From the NCBI RefSeq assembly GCF_004745635.1, contig NZ_SRLB01000007.1, positions 186,001-250,000 of the forward strand: a stretch of DNA of 64,000 nucleotides, read 5' to 3'. This stretch comes from Methylobacterium nonmethylotrophicum. Its GTDB lineage: Bacteria > Pseudomonadota > Alphaproteobacteria > Rhizobiales > Beijerinckiaceae. A program made the position numbers and the translations under genes. Shown one piece after another: positions 46,432 through 55,095 of this stretch (its first letter is position 1; every line of letters starts with the position of its first letter). The notes under the pieces are model-generated. The model ran no database searches, was not told the origin of the DNA, and saw only the letters and a program-made list of their open reading frames with translations.

Positions 46432-47781
46432 ATGGCCGATTACTATCCCCTGCTCGCCCGTGCCCTCGAGGCCCTGCCGGACCGTTCGCCCGACCTGCGG
46501 CACACGGTCTACGAGCGCGCGCGGGCGGCGCTGATCGGCCAGCTCCGCTCCCTCGACCCACCCCTGTCGGAGGCCGACATCGAGGCCGAGCGCGTCTCCC
46601 TCGACCGGGCGATCACCCGGCTCGAGATCGAGCATGGCGGCCTCCCCGAGCCGGAACCCGCTCCGCCGCCCGCGCCTCCGGAGCCGCAGCGCCAGGACCC
46701 GCCGGCGCAGCGGGAGACGACCAGGCCGGCAGAGGCTGCCGGACCTCAGACTGTCTCGTCGCCGGAACGTCCCGCCGCCGAGCAGGCGCCTGAGCCGCCG
46801 CCCGCCGATACGCCGGCCCCGCACCACGCCGACGCCCTGCCGGAGGCCGGCCCTCCGGTCGAGCTGAAGCTGCCGCCGGCGCGGCCGCGCCATCCCGAGA
46901 CCGCCGAGGACCCCGCCGGCCCGGAATCGACGGGACCGCAGCGCCCGCGCCTCGAGGTGGTGGCGCCCCGGCGCGACCGCTCGCGCCTGATCCGCAACGG
47001 CATCGTGGCGGCGGTGCTGGCGGCGGTCGTCGGCGCGATCGCGGTCACCGCCTGGTCCCTGCGCGACAACCCCGCCGCCCTGCCGACGGGTTTCGCCGAG
47101 AACGGCCCCAACCGGCCGGCCGAGAACCAGGACTCGAAGTTCGCCGACCGCGTCGGCGGCGAGCGGGCGCCCCAGGCTCCTGCGCCCGCACCGGCCGCTC
47201 CCCAGGGCGGCGCACCCCGCCCCTCGCCGACGCCCGACATTCCGGTGGCGCAGCGCGGCACGCTCTACGAGGAGAACGGCCCCCAGGGCAGCGCCCCGAA
47301 GGCGACGCAGGCCCGGACGGTCTGGCGCCTCGACGCGGTGAATGCCGGCCAGGGCCAGCCGCTTCAGACCGTGGTACGGGCGACGGTCGACGTGCCCGAT
47401 GCGGGCCTGAGCCTCGCCCTGATCCTGCGCCGCAACACCGACGCGACCCTGCCGGCCTCGCACATCATCGAACTCACCTTCACGGCGACCGATCCGAACC
47501 GGACGGTGCGCGACGTCGGCCTGATCCAGTTCAAGGACGACGAATCCGGCCGCGGCTCGCCAGTCTCCGGCCTGCCGGTGCCGGTGCGCGACAACCTGTT
47601 CCTGATCGGCCTCTCCAACCTGAAGGCCGACATCGAGCGCAACACCGACCTGCTGCTCAAGCGCAACTGGATCGACCTGCCGGTCCGCTACGCCAACGGC
47701 AACCGCGCGGTCCTGACCTTCGAGAAGGGCAATGCGGGGGAGAAGGTGATGCGGGAGGCGTTCGAGCAGTGGCAGCCGTGA
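46432..47781 (+). CDS. Proline-rich single-pass membrane protein, unknown
   Basis: A 449-residue inner-membrane protein. Residues 1-65 form a helical cytoplasmic domain ('MADYYPLLARALEALPD', 'TVYERARAALIGQLRS'), then a long Pro/Glu/Ala-rich linker to about residue 180, one TM at about 188-209 (NGIVAAVLAAVVGAIAVTAW), another Pro-rich stretch, and a C-terminal periplasmic domain of about 165 residues (TVWRLDAVNAGQGQPLQTVV, ending WIDLPVRYANGNRAVLTFEK). A homologue next to purA is common in Rhizobiales (knowledge, unchecked). The N-terminal helical part is like those seen in alphaproteobacterial cell-pole or envelope proteins, but function is unknown. Confidence 0.85.
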   Translation: MADYYPLLARALEALPDRSPDLRHTVYERARAALIGQLRSLDPPLSEADIEAERVSLDRAITRLEIEHGGLPEPEPAPPPAPPEPQRQDPPAQRETTRPAEAAGPQTVSSPERPAAEQAPEPPPADTPAPHHADALPEAGPPVELKLPPARPRHPETAEDPAGPESTGPQRPRLEVVAPRRDRSRLIRNGIVAAVLAAVVGAIAVTAWSLRDNPAALPTGFAENGPNRPAENQDSKFADRVGGERAPQAPAPAPAAPQGGAPRPSPTPDIPVAQRGTLYEENGPQGSAPKATQARTVWRLDAVNAGQGQPLQTVVRATVDVPDAGLSLALILRRNTDATLPASHIIELTFTATDPNRTVRDVGLIQFKDDESGRGSPVSGLPVPVRDNLFLIGLSNLKADIERNTDLLLKRNWIDLPVRYANGNRAVLTFEKGNAGEKVMREAFEQWQP

Positions 47782-48034
47782 GACAGCTTGCGCGGACTCA
47801 CTTCAAATAAACAATATATCAAATACTTAATAAATATACAAAATAAAACGAAAGAAGGCGAATAAAAAAGCAAGACATGAGGCGGATATCATTCTGAATT
47901 TTTGAATTTATCATCGTTTACTGAGTGATTGATCGGAATTCAATTGATAAAGATTTTTAAATTCTTGGAGATACCTTTGCGGAGCGACCGCATTTGCATG
48001 GTTTTTCGATGGGTAATCAGTTCGAATCCTCGAA

Positions 48035-48087
48035 CATCTCCAGTGAATCAGATGTCAAGGCAAGCTATATGCTTGACACTGGAGATG
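48035..48087. repeat. Nested inverted repeat in the island
   Basis: Outer arms CATCTCCAGTG (48035-48045) and CACTGGAGATG (48077-48087) are exact complements. Inner arms TGTCAAG (48053-48059) and CTTGACA (48072-48078) continue the stem around GCAAGCTATATG. It lies about 125 bp before the island gene; could be an operator, a structured RNA or a terminator. Confidence 0.75.
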
Positions 48088-48210
48088 CAATACATGGATA
48101 CATTGGCTTGACTTAAAAAACATTTTCTATATCTATACTATCTCCAATGCTCACAGAGCCAGTCTGCCGAGAGCCTTACATTGTCGCACTGATAAATTTT
48201 GGAGTAGGCA

Positions 48211-48978
48211 ATGTCGCAAGATGACTACAACATCTTAAGCGATCTGAGTAAATTCAAGGGAAACGCGATCTTATTTCTCCAAAATTATCAGGCGTCAACA
48301 CGCCCACTCAGTATAGACGCGATTACAGAATTTTTCACTAGGGAATGTGACTTCAAAGTCCATACATTTATGTATACAACTCCGTACAGCTCATTTAGCG
48401 CGAGCAATGATGCACAGGCCGCTTTTGACAGCACCGTTAGATGCCATGCAGATGTTGTTGTTTTTTATTTCAAGTTTATTGATCGGCATGCAATCGATTT
48501 TCTTGATGTATTCGTAAAGTTGTATAAAAGAAAGATTTTTTTGATTACGGAAGACCATGATGCGGCCAACGTCAGTCACGCAACCGATGCGGCATTTGTC
48601 GGGCGACGGGCTGAGCATTTTCGTTGCCCAATCCATTATAATTTTTATGCTTCTATATTTGAGTATTTGGAATTTTTAGGCAAATCATCTCCGGACGACG
48701 CGACAGCTTCGGAGAAAGTACGAACCTTAGATCGCAAATCGATGCTTGAAATAAAAAAAGAAATAGAATTTGTAATTGAAGCAGTCCGAGAATTGGGGCT
48801 TAATTCAACTCACGAAATTATTGCACGGCTTGAAAATATTTCGATAGAATTACAAGCGATGATCGATGCAAGCGAAACCATTCCGGCGTCAGACGTGCAG
48901 CCGCTTCTTGACAAATTTGTACAAGCTGCTTCTTCTCTCATGGACGAACTGGAAAAAAAAAGAAGTTCGCTGGCTTAG
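48211..48978 (+). CDS. Unknown Rossmann-like protein, 3' end shifted at an A9 tract
   Basis: A 255-residue product in the annotated frame, function unknown. Residues 15-160 alternate strands and helices (AILFLQNY, TFMYT, ADVVVFYF, KIFLITED, IHYNFYA) as in a Rossmann, flavodoxin or TIR-like fold; no catalytic motif could be identified. Residues 165-248 are helical and charged, coiled-coil-like. GGAG at 48201-48204 supports ATG 48211. The frame ends eight codons after nine consecutive A residues (48953-48961). In the -1 frame from that tract the reading continues for about 73 residues with a good TM segment, listed next, so the natural product is probably about 324 residues. Low G+C and AT-rich codons set it apart from all neighbours. 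Confidence 0.75.
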   Translation: MSQDDYNILSDLSKFKGNAILFLQNYQASTRPLSIDAITEFFTRECDFKVHTFMYTTPYSSFSASNDAQAAFDSTVRCHADVVVFYFKFIDRHAIDFLDVFVKLYKRKIFLITEDHDAANVSHATDAAFVGRRAEHFRCPIHYNFYASIFEYLEFLGKSSPDDATASEKVRTLDRKSMLEIKKEIEFVIEAVRELGLNSTHEIIARLENISIELQAMIDASETIPASDVQPLLDKFVQAASSLMDELEKKRSSLA

Positions 48979-49181
48979 CAGTTTGTGGCGCGATCGCAAC
49001 CGCTGTGGGGTATGTTGGTTGGCCCGCCGTCGCGGCGTCCGCTCTTTATGTTGCTCATATGAACGGGCAGAAAGCCTTTATCAAGGCTTTGGAAGTCGCC
49101 TCAAATACTCTGAATAAGTCACGACCGCGGAAGATCCGAAGCAATCGCAAACGATCCGACAAACCACATCGCAGCCAGTGA
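48960..49181 (+). other. -1-frame continuation of the island gene encoding a TM segment
   Basis: Reading from the A9 tract in the -1 frame gives 'KKFAGLAVCGAIATAVGYVG', then 'WPAVAASALYVAHMNGQKAF' and a basic tail to TGA at 49179-49181. The hydrophobic helix, codon use and sensible ending mark it as true coding sequence. Either ribosomal or transcriptional slippage on A9 joins it to the upstream part, or one A has been lost by mutation, phase variation or sequencing error. Confidence 0.6.
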
Positions 49182-49731
49182 CACTTATCTTGATTATCCG
49201 CAATCTTCACGACTAAAATTTAATGTATTGATCTAGATTTGTATTCGTAGATTTTCTCATGTCGAGTTTCAAAAATAATCCTTAAATTAAATGATTAACA
49301 ACACTACGACAGGATTTATCCGAGATATAAAAGGAGATAATTTATTTGACTTCGCCTCTGCGAAATAAGTCAAGCGATAAATCTAAAGCGATATCTGATG
49401 CTTGAGTTATTATCATTGATTTATATCGTGCAATGATTGTTGGAGCGACTTGTTTTTTGATTCTCAGGCGCCAAACAACACATTTGTTTGCGGCGATCCC
49501 TGCGATTCGGATCGTTGCTGAATGACGTCGATCCTCGGGCCACGTGCCGGAGTCGGCAGCGCTTGCGGCGCGCGCCGACAGGATGAATGCGGGCCTCACG
49601 GCTTCGACCGTTGTCCCGCGCATGGCCGCCGGCCGCGGGGGATGCTGGGAGAGGGCGATCCAGCACGCTAAGCTGAGCGGCAACCGCCACCCCTCCTCTC
49701 CCAAGGCCCGCCGCATCTTGATCCCGACCCC

Positions 49732-50664
49732 ATGACCAGCGCCGTCCTGCTGGCCCTCCTCCCCATCGTGATCGTCACGGCGCTGGGCCTCGCCTTGCGC
49801 CGCCGCCGCTTCCTCGCCGAGAGCTTCTGGCCGCAGGCCGAGCGGCTGGGCTATTTCGTGCTGCTGCCGAGCCTGTTCTTCCACGGGCTGGCCACCGCCC
49901 GGGTCGCGGCGGTGCCGGTCGGCGTGCTCGCCCTGACCCTGATCCTCTCGACGCTCGCCGTCGCGGCCCTGGTGATCGCGTTGAGGCCCGTGATGCGGGT
50001 CGAGGGTCCGGCCTTCACGTCGGTGTTCCAGGGCAGCGTGCGCTTCAACAACTATGTCGGGGTCACGCTGGCCGCCGGGCTGTTCGGCGCGCAGGGGATC
50101 GCGCTCGCGGCGATCTGCAACGCGGCGATCGTGCCGACGGTCAACGTCCTGTGCGTGCTCGTCTTCGCCCGCCACGGCGCGGCGCGGCTGACCCCGCGGG
50201 GCATCGTCCGGCAGCTCGTGACCAACCCGCTGATCGTGTCGTCGCTCGCCGGCTTGGGCGTCCGGCTGCTCGGCTGGGACCTTCCGCCGGGGCTGGAGCC
50301 GGCCCTGCGCGCCCTCGGCGCCGCCTCGCTGCCGGTCGGCCTGCTCTGCGTCGGCGCAGCGCTCGAGTTCGATGGCGCCCGGGCCTGGCTGCGGCCGGTG
50401 GTGTCCGCGTCGGTGATGAAGTTCCTGGCGATGCCGGCGGCCACGCTGCTCGTCGCGGCGAGCCTCGGCCTGCACGGACCGGCCCTCACCACGGCGCTGC
50501 TGTTCCAGGTGCTCCCCACCGCCTCCTCGGCCTACATCCTGGCACGCCAGCTCGGCGGGGATGCGCCGCTGATGGCCGGCATCACGGCGGTGCAGACCGT
50601 GCTGGCCCTCGTGGCGATGCCGGTCGTGCTGATCGGCCTGTCGGCGTGGGTGCCGATGGGATGA
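49732..50664 (+). CDS. AEC (auxin efflux carrier) family transporter
   Basis: Inner-membrane permease of the AEC/BART superfamily, 310 residues with about ten helices in two five-helix halves. 'LPSLFFHGLA' and 'SVRFNNYVGVTLAAGLFG' in the first half and 'FQVLPTASSAYILARQLGGD' near the end are family blocks. Bacterial members export or take up malate, malonate and other small acids; the substrate here is unknown. No clear ribosome site precedes ATG 49732. It is the first host-composition gene after the A+T-rich island. Confidence 0.92.
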   Translation: MTSAVLLALLPIVIVTALGLALRRRRFLAESFWPQAERLGYFVLLPSLFFHGLATARVAAVPVGVLALTLILSTLAVAALVIALRPVMRVEGPAFTSVFQGSVRFNNYVGVTLAAGLFGAQGIALAAICNAAIVPTVNVLCVLVFARHGAARLTPRGIVRQLVTNPLIVSSLAGLGVRLLGWDLPPGLEPALRALGAASLPVGLLCVGAALEFDGARAWLRPVVSASVMKFLAMPAATLLVAASLGLHGPALTTALLFQVLPTASSAYILARQLGGDAPLMAGITAVQTVLALVAMPVVLIGLSAWVPMG

Positions 50665-50715
50665 GGCCGGTCCTTACGGACCGGTGCCGGTCCTTGCGGC
50701 CGGTGGCCGGCTCCC

Positions 50716-51606
50716 TCAAGCCGGCACCCCCGCCCGCGGCGCCTCGCGGGTAGCGAGGTTGCGCTTGACCGCATCCTGGACCTTCTCGAAGGCCCGGACC
50801 TCGATCTGCCGCACACGCTCGCGGGAGACGCCGAACTCGCTCGAGAGGTCCTCGAGCGTGATCGGGTCGTCGGCCAGCCGCCGGGCCTCGAAGATCCGGC
50901 GCTCGCGCGGGTTGAGCACGCCGAGCGCGTCCCTGAGCGCGGCGAGGCGGTTCTGCCCCTCCTCCTCGCGGGCGAGCACCGTCTCCTGGGTCGGGCTGTC
51001 GTCGACGAGCCAGTCCTGCCACTCGCCCTCGCCCTCCTCGCGCAAGGGAGCGTTGAGCGATGCGTCGCCGCCGAGGCGGCGGTTCATGTCGATCACGTCC
51101 TGCTCCGGCACGCCGAGGCGGGTGGCGATCTGCTTGACCTGGTCGGGGCGCAGGTCGCCCTCGTCGAGGGCCGAGATGCGGCCCTTGGCCTTGCGCAGGT
51201 TGAAGAACAGCTTCTTCTGGTTCGCGGTGGTGCCCATCTTCACCAGCGACCACGAGCGCAGGATGTATTCCTGAATCGCCGCCTTGATCCACCACATCGC
51301 GTAGGTGGCGAGGCGGAATCCCTTGTCGGGATCGAACCGCTTGACGGCCTGCATCAGGCCGACATTGCCCTCGGACACCACCTCGCCGATCGGCAGGCCG
51401 TAGCCGCGATACCCCATGGCGATCTTGGCCACGAGGCGAAGGTGGGAGGTCACGAGCTTGTGGGCGGCGTCGCGGTCGCCGTGTTCGCGCCAGCTCTTGG
51501 CGAGCATGTACTCTTCCGTCGGTTCCAGCATCGGAAACCGGCGGATCTCGTCGAGGTAGCGCGACAGGCCCCCTTCGTTGGCGAGCACGGGCAGTGCAGC
51601 AGCCAT
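50716..51606 (-). CDS. rpoH: RNA polymerase sigma-32 factor RpoH
   Basis: Heat-shock sigma factor, 296 residues. Region 2 'HLRLVAKIAMGYRGYGLPIG' through 'GLMQAVKRFDPDKGFRLATYA', the RpoH box 'QKKLFFNLRKAK' that only sigma-32 proteins have, and region 4 'LEDLSSEFGVSRERVRQIEV'. AGGAGG precedes ATG 51606. The rluD-rpoH order on one strand is typical for alphaproteobacteria. Several RpoH paralogues are common in this group, so this may be one of two or more. Confidence 0.97.
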   Translation of the reverse strand: MAAALPVLANEGGLSRYLDEIRRFPMLEPTEEYMLAKSWREHGDRDAAHKLVTSHLRLVAKIAMGYRGYGLPIGEVVSEGNVGLMQAVKRFDPDKGFRLATYAMWWIKAAIQEYILRSWSLVKMGTTANQKKLFFNLRKAKGRISALDEGDLRPDQVKQIATRLGVPEQDVIDMNRRLGGDASLNAPLREEGEGEWQDWLVDDSPTQETVLAREEEGQNRLAALRDALGVLNPRERRIFEARRLADDPITLEDLSSEFGVSRERVRQIEVRAFEKVQDAVKRNLATREAPRAGVPA

Positions 51607-51946
51607 TCCAACCTCCTAGAAGCTCCCCTGAGCGGACGGGCGAGCGCGAACGACCTCCCGTTGGCCGGCCGTTCGATCTGCCTTTCTAGCAGAGAGCGGG
51701 CCGGCCGGGTAGCGACGGGTGTCGCGACCAACGCGTGAAGCGTCGTTTGGTGCTGCCGTGGCCGTTCGTCGCGTGCGCTGCCACACTGACGCAGGGTGAG
51801 CGCCGGTCCGCCCCCTCCGTCGAGCCGGCGTCCGGGGCAGGCGGGATCATCAGCCCCTGCGCATGATTCGCCGAAACGGTCACCGGCTCGGCACAAACAG
51901 GATGCGAAACCAGGGAACCGAGCGGCGGTACACCCTGCAGCTCTGC
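51607..51946 (-). other. 340-bp rluD-rpoH gap
   Basis: Should contain the rpoH promoter. The leader next to rpoH holds AGGAGG (51612-51617). I could not assign a convincing sigma-32 or sigma-70 promoter by eye, and no gene is visible. Confidence 0.5.
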
Positions 51947-52957
51947 TCAGGGCGTCAGCGCGGCGATCAGCCGGGCCATGTCGGACGGCGGCGGGCTCTC
52001 GAAACGCAGGGCCTCGCCGCTGCGGGGATGGCGGAAGCCGAGAAGGGCCGCGTGCAGCGCTTGCCGGCCGAGCGCGGCGAGCGCCTCGCGGGCCTCGGGC
52101 TCCAGGCGATTCGCCTTGGTGCGGAACGCCGCGCCGTAGACCGCATCGCCGAGGAGCGGATGGCCGCGATGGGCGAGATGCACCCGGATCTGGTGCGTGC
52201 GCCCGGTCTCGAGCCGGCAGCGCACCAGCGCCACCGGCTCCCCGTGCCCGAGCACGGCCTCGGTGGCGTAGTGGGTGATCGCGTGGCGGCCGCGCCCCTC
52301 GCGCACCACCGCGATCTTCTCCCGGTTGCGCTCCGAGCGCGCGAGCGCCGCATCGATCGTGCCGGCGGCCGGTGCCGGCGCCCCCCAGACCAGGGCCAGA
52401 TAGGCCCGCTCGAGGGGGCCGGTGCGGCCGTGATCGGCGAACTGCGCCGAGAGGTCCTGGTGGGCGAGGTCGGTCTTGGCCACCACCATCAGGCCGGTCG
52501 TGTCCTTGTCGAGGCGGTGGACGATGCCGGGTCGCGCGACGCCGCCGATGCCCGACAGGCTCGCCCCGCAATGGGCCAGCAGCGCATTGACCAGGGTCCC
52601 GCTGTCGTTGCCCGCCCCCGGATGCACCACCAGCCCCGCGGGCTTGTCGATCACGATCAGGTCGTCGTCCTCGTGGACGACCGCGAGGTCGCGCGCCTCC
52701 GGCTCCGGCTCGGCCGGGCGCGGCGCCGGCACCGTGACGGCGACGCGCTGGCCGGCCGCGACCTTGGCCGACGGATCGCCCGCCGGGGCCGCCTCCAGCG
52801 TGACCCGGCCCTCGCGGATCAGCGCCTGCAGGCGGCTGCGCGACAGGTCCGGCCACAGCCGCGCCAGCGCCCGGTCGAGGCGCTCGCTCCCCTCTCCCGG
52901 CGGGATCACGCCCTCCCGCCTCTCGGCCTCGCTCACGCCCGCCACACCCTCTCCCAT
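51947..52957 (-). CDS. rluD: Ribosomal large subunit pseudouridine synthase RluD
   Basis: Enzyme that isomerises uridines in helix 69 of 23S rRNA, 336 residues. S4-like RNA-binding domain at about residues 24-75 ('RLDRALARLWPDLSRSRLQA', 'LIREGRVTLEA'), then the RluA/RluD catalytic domain with active-site Asp in 'GIVHRLDKDTTGLMVVAKT', plus 'RLETGRTHQIRVHLAHRGHP' and 'GRQALHAALLGFRHP'. A GTG at 52936 with a better ribosome site (GGGAGAGGG) is an alternative start that would lose seven residues. Confidence 0.95.
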   Translation of the reverse strand: MGEGVAGVSEAERREGVIPPGEGSERLDRALARLWPDLSRSRLQALIREGRVTLEAAPAGDPSAKVAAGQRVAVTVPAPRPAEPEPEARDLAVVHEDDDLIVIDKPAGLVVHPGAGNDSGTLVNALLAHCGASLSGIGGVARPGIVHRLDKDTTGLMVVAKTDLAHQDLSAQFADHGRTGPLERAYLALVWGAPAPAAGTIDAALARSERNREKIAVVREGRGRHAITHYATEAVLGHGEPVALVRCRLETGRTHQIRVHLAHRGHPLLGDAVYGAAFRTKANRLEPEAREALAALGRQALHAALLGFRHPRSGEALRFESPPPSDMARLIAALTP

Positions 52958-53038
52958 CTCGAAAACGACGCCCGGATCCGGATTCGGGCTTGTGCCCGTC
53001 CGGGGCCGTCGCTATACCGCCGCCATCCCGCCCGGCAA

Positions 53039-53114
53039 GCTCCCATCGTCTAGCGGTCCAGGACGTCGCCCTCTCACGGCGAAAACAGGGGTTCGAGTCC
53101 CCTTGGGAGCGCCA
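53039..53114 (+). tRNA. tRNA-Glu (anticodon CTC)
   Basis: 76 bases including encoded CCA (53112-53114). Acceptor GCTCCCA with TGGGAGC, anticodon arm TCGCC-CTCTCAC-GGCGA with CTC at 53073-53075, T-loop GGTTCGAGTCC. Confidence 0.96.
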
Positions 53115-53532
53115 TCGCGGTCTTTCGGTCTCCGACATCAGATGCCGTGTCGTCGCGGCCGTCCATACGCCGTTTCGATCGCGAGACCGGCTGTCCCAGG
53201 GAATCAAGGCGGTGGCGCGCGGCACCGATGGTGCCCTGTCGACCCGCCTGCGAGATGACGCGGGTCAATCGACCCTCGCCGGAGAACGGCCGTGATGGAC
53301 AAGCCTGCCAGGCGCTGAGGCGGTCACGGGTTTCGTCATCGGCCCGCGGTCGATCGCCATGCTCAGGACAGCGTTCCGATCTCGGCCGGCGATCCGGATC
53401 ACGTCGATGGCTGATGGATCGTGGAAATCTCGACGATTCCGCGATGGTGTCCGGAACCCCCGGCCTGATCCGCTTCCGCACCGGCCGGGTCGTCCGGCCG
53501 TGCCGGGACGGATCCGCTCGGGAGAGATGCGC
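53115..53532. other. 418-bp gap without recognised features
   Basis: Between tRNA-Glu and the convergent anti-sigma gene. Open frames on both strands are short and of random-looking composition. Nothing could be supported. Confidence 0.6.
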
Positions 53533-54264
53533 CTAATCGCGGACCAGCCGGCCGCTATAGACCGCCGGCCCGGTCGGGGCGCCCGACGGCGAGCCGCCCG
53601 GCGGCTCGAGCGTCACGGCGAGGCTCGCGCCGTCGAGGAGCGCGCCGTCGCCCGCCGGCAGGGACAGCCGCGTGCCGGCCTCCGCCCGCACGAGGCCGAG
53701 GGAGCGCGGCGTGCCCGAGGCCGGCACCACCCAGAGTTCGAGGCTGCGGTCGCGGGGTGCCTCGGCGGCGAGCGCCCGGACCTGCACCGTTCCGGCCCGG
53801 GTATCGACCCGCACCACCAGGGCCGGCAAGTCGCCGCCCCGGTTCACCACCGCGAGGTACTGCGCCGTCTCGCCCCGGGGCGCGAGGCGCTCGGCGGCGA
53901 TGAAGACGGCGAGGCCGGCCGCCAGCGCGCTCGCCGCCAGAGCGGCGCGGCGCCAGCGCCGGAGCGCGGGGCGCAGGTCGATGATCGGTGCGGCAAGGAC
54001 CGGGGAGGCAGGGCCCGGAGCGGCGGGCGACGCCCCCGGCCGCTCCGGCAAGGCCGCGGCGATCCGGTCCCAGGCGCCGGGCGGCGGAGCCGCCTCGGGC
54101 ACGGCCTCGGCCAGGAGGGCGAGGCGGGCCTCCCAGGCCCGCTCGGCCGCTGCGAGCGCCGGGGAGACGGCGCGCTCGCGCCGGTAGGCCTCGCGCTCGG
54201 CGGCATCCAGGGTGCCCAGCACGTACTCGGCGGCGCGCAGGTCGGTCTCGTCGGGCGCGCTCAT
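53533..54264 (-). CDS. Anti-sigma factor (RskA-like, membrane-anchored)
   Basis: Negative regulator of the ECF sigma factor encoded just upstream, 243 residues. N-terminal cytoplasmic anti-sigma domain ('LRAAEYVLGTLDAAEREAYR', 'WEARLALLAEAVPEAAPP'), TM at about residues 108-126 (ALAASALAAGLAVFIAAERL), and a periplasmic C-terminal domain of the RskA type ('LELWVVPASGTPRSLGLVRA'). No zinc-binding HxxxCxxC is seen, as in the RskA/RslA-like class acting on SigK. ATG 54264 overlaps the sigma gene's stop by 4 bp. Confidence 0.93.
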   Translation of the reverse strand: MSAPDETDLRAAEYVLGTLDAAEREAYRRERAVSPALAAAERAWEARLALLAEAVPEAAPPPGAWDRIAAALPERPGASPAAPGPASPVLAAPIIDLRPALRRWRRAALAASALAAGLAVFIAAERLAPRGETAQYLAVVNRGGDLPALVVRVDTRAGTVQVRALAAEAPRDRSLELWVVPASGTPRSLGLVRAEAGTRLSLPAGDGALLDGASLAVTLEPPGGSPSGAPTGPAVYSGRLVRD

Positions 54265-54860
54265 GCGGCCTCGTCCAGGCAGCCCCGCAGCAGCGCGAGC
54301 CCGCGATGCAGCCAGGTCTTGACGGTGTTGACCGGCCGGTCGTAGCGCACGGCCAATTCCTCCCGCGACAGGCCCTCGCAATAGGCCCGCACCACGCAGT
54401 CGCGCTGCACCGGGTCGAGCCGTGCGAGGCAGGTCAGGAGCGCGTCGCGGCTCAGGAACTCGGCCTCGCGGTCGCGCGGGTCGGCGATGCGCTGGAGCCA
54501 GTCCTCCTCGTCGTCGCCCGCCCGCATCGGCACCTCGCCCTTCTGACGCATGAGGTCGATGGCGCGGTGGCGCGCGATCGCGGCGAGCCAGGCCATCGGC
54601 CGTCCCGCCTCCGGGGCGTAGCGCCCCGCGTTCTGCCACACCCGCAGGTAGGCGTCCTGCAGCACGTCCTCGGCCGTGCCCCGGTCGCGGACGATACGCA
54701 GGATCAGCCCGAAAAGTTTCGGGGCGGTCCGCTCGTAGAGCGCCCGCAAGGCGTCCTGCCGTCCCGCCGCCACCCGGGCGATCAGGTCCGCCAGGACATC
54801 GGCCTCACGGGCGTCATCGGCGCCAGGCCGGTCTCGATGGGGACGATCCTCGACGCGCAC
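54261..54860 (-). CDS. ECF RNA polymerase sigma factor (SigK-like)
   Basis: Extracytoplasmic-function sigma factor, 199 residues. Sigma-2 domain with 'KLFGLILRIVRDRGTAEDVL' and 'DAYLRVWQNAGRYAPEAGRP', and sigma-4 with 'LDPVQRDCVVRAYCEGLSRE' and 'RPVNTVKTWLHRGLALLRGC'. Translation seems to begin at GTG 54860, with a weak ribosome site. Paired with the RskA-like anti-sigma. The regulon is not visible; this pair is distinct from EcfG, which needs a NepR partner not found here. Confidence 0.94.
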   Translation of the reverse strand: MRVEDRPHRDRPGADDAREADVLADLIARVAAGRQDALRALYERTAPKLFGLILRIVRDRGTAEDVLQDAYLRVWQNAGRYAPEAGRPMAWLAAIARHRAIDLMRQKGEVPMRAGDDEEDWLQRIADPRDREAEFLSRDALLTCLARLDPVQRDCVVRAYCEGLSREELAVRYDRPVNTVKTWLHRGLALLRGCLDEAA

Positions 54861-55095
54861 GATCGCTCAAGTCCGCGGGGGCGCGCGGCGCCCTCTCGCG
54901 TCCCGCCATAGATCAATCGAGCCCGAAGGACCATGGGGCGACCGGGCCGTCCCCAACGGGAGAAGCCGGTTCGGCGCCGGGCGGAGGCGGGGAGCGGTCC
55001 GGAGACGCCGACGCCTTCGGTCCGGCCGGGATCTGCGCCATGATGCCCCCGGCCGCGCCCGGGTCACGAAGAGGCGCGGCCGAGGGAGGCCCGCC

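Larger units (their letters stand above)
47800..49540. other. A+T-rich island, probably acquired DNA
   Basis: Composition switches sharply just after the gene ending at 47781 and back by about 49540. For example, 48241-48300 has 23 G+C of 60, while neighbouring genes are near 70% or more. One gene (48211) with non-host codon use and no second clear gene lie inside. 47782-48210 holds a hairpin and possible promoters; 49182-49731 holds A+T-rich sequence with a weak hairpin (TTGACTTCGC... GCGAAATAAGTCAA, 49346-49374) but no gene that could be supported. No integrase, transposase or flanking direct repeats were found. Confidence 0.8.

Noticed and set aside
47967..48042. tRNA-like sequence in the island (GGAGAT... 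TTCGAAT... ATCTCCA, 76 bases)
   Set aside because: Acceptor pairing and a GTTCGAATCC T-loop-like stretch are present, but the T-stem does not pair, the D-arm loop is too short and base 8 is not T. At most a degenerate remnant.
48073..48139. Sigma-70-like promoters for the island gene (TTGACA at 48073, TTGACT at 48108 with TATACT at 48134)
   Set aside because: Spacers or -10 elements are off consensus (20 bp or poor hexamer); not strong enough in A+T-rich DNA.
49342..49540. Minus-strand coding fragment (CVVWRLRIKKQVAPTIIARY...) at the right edge of the island
   Set aside because: Amino-acid composition is plausible, but no start, no ribosome site and no recognised family; cannot be supported.
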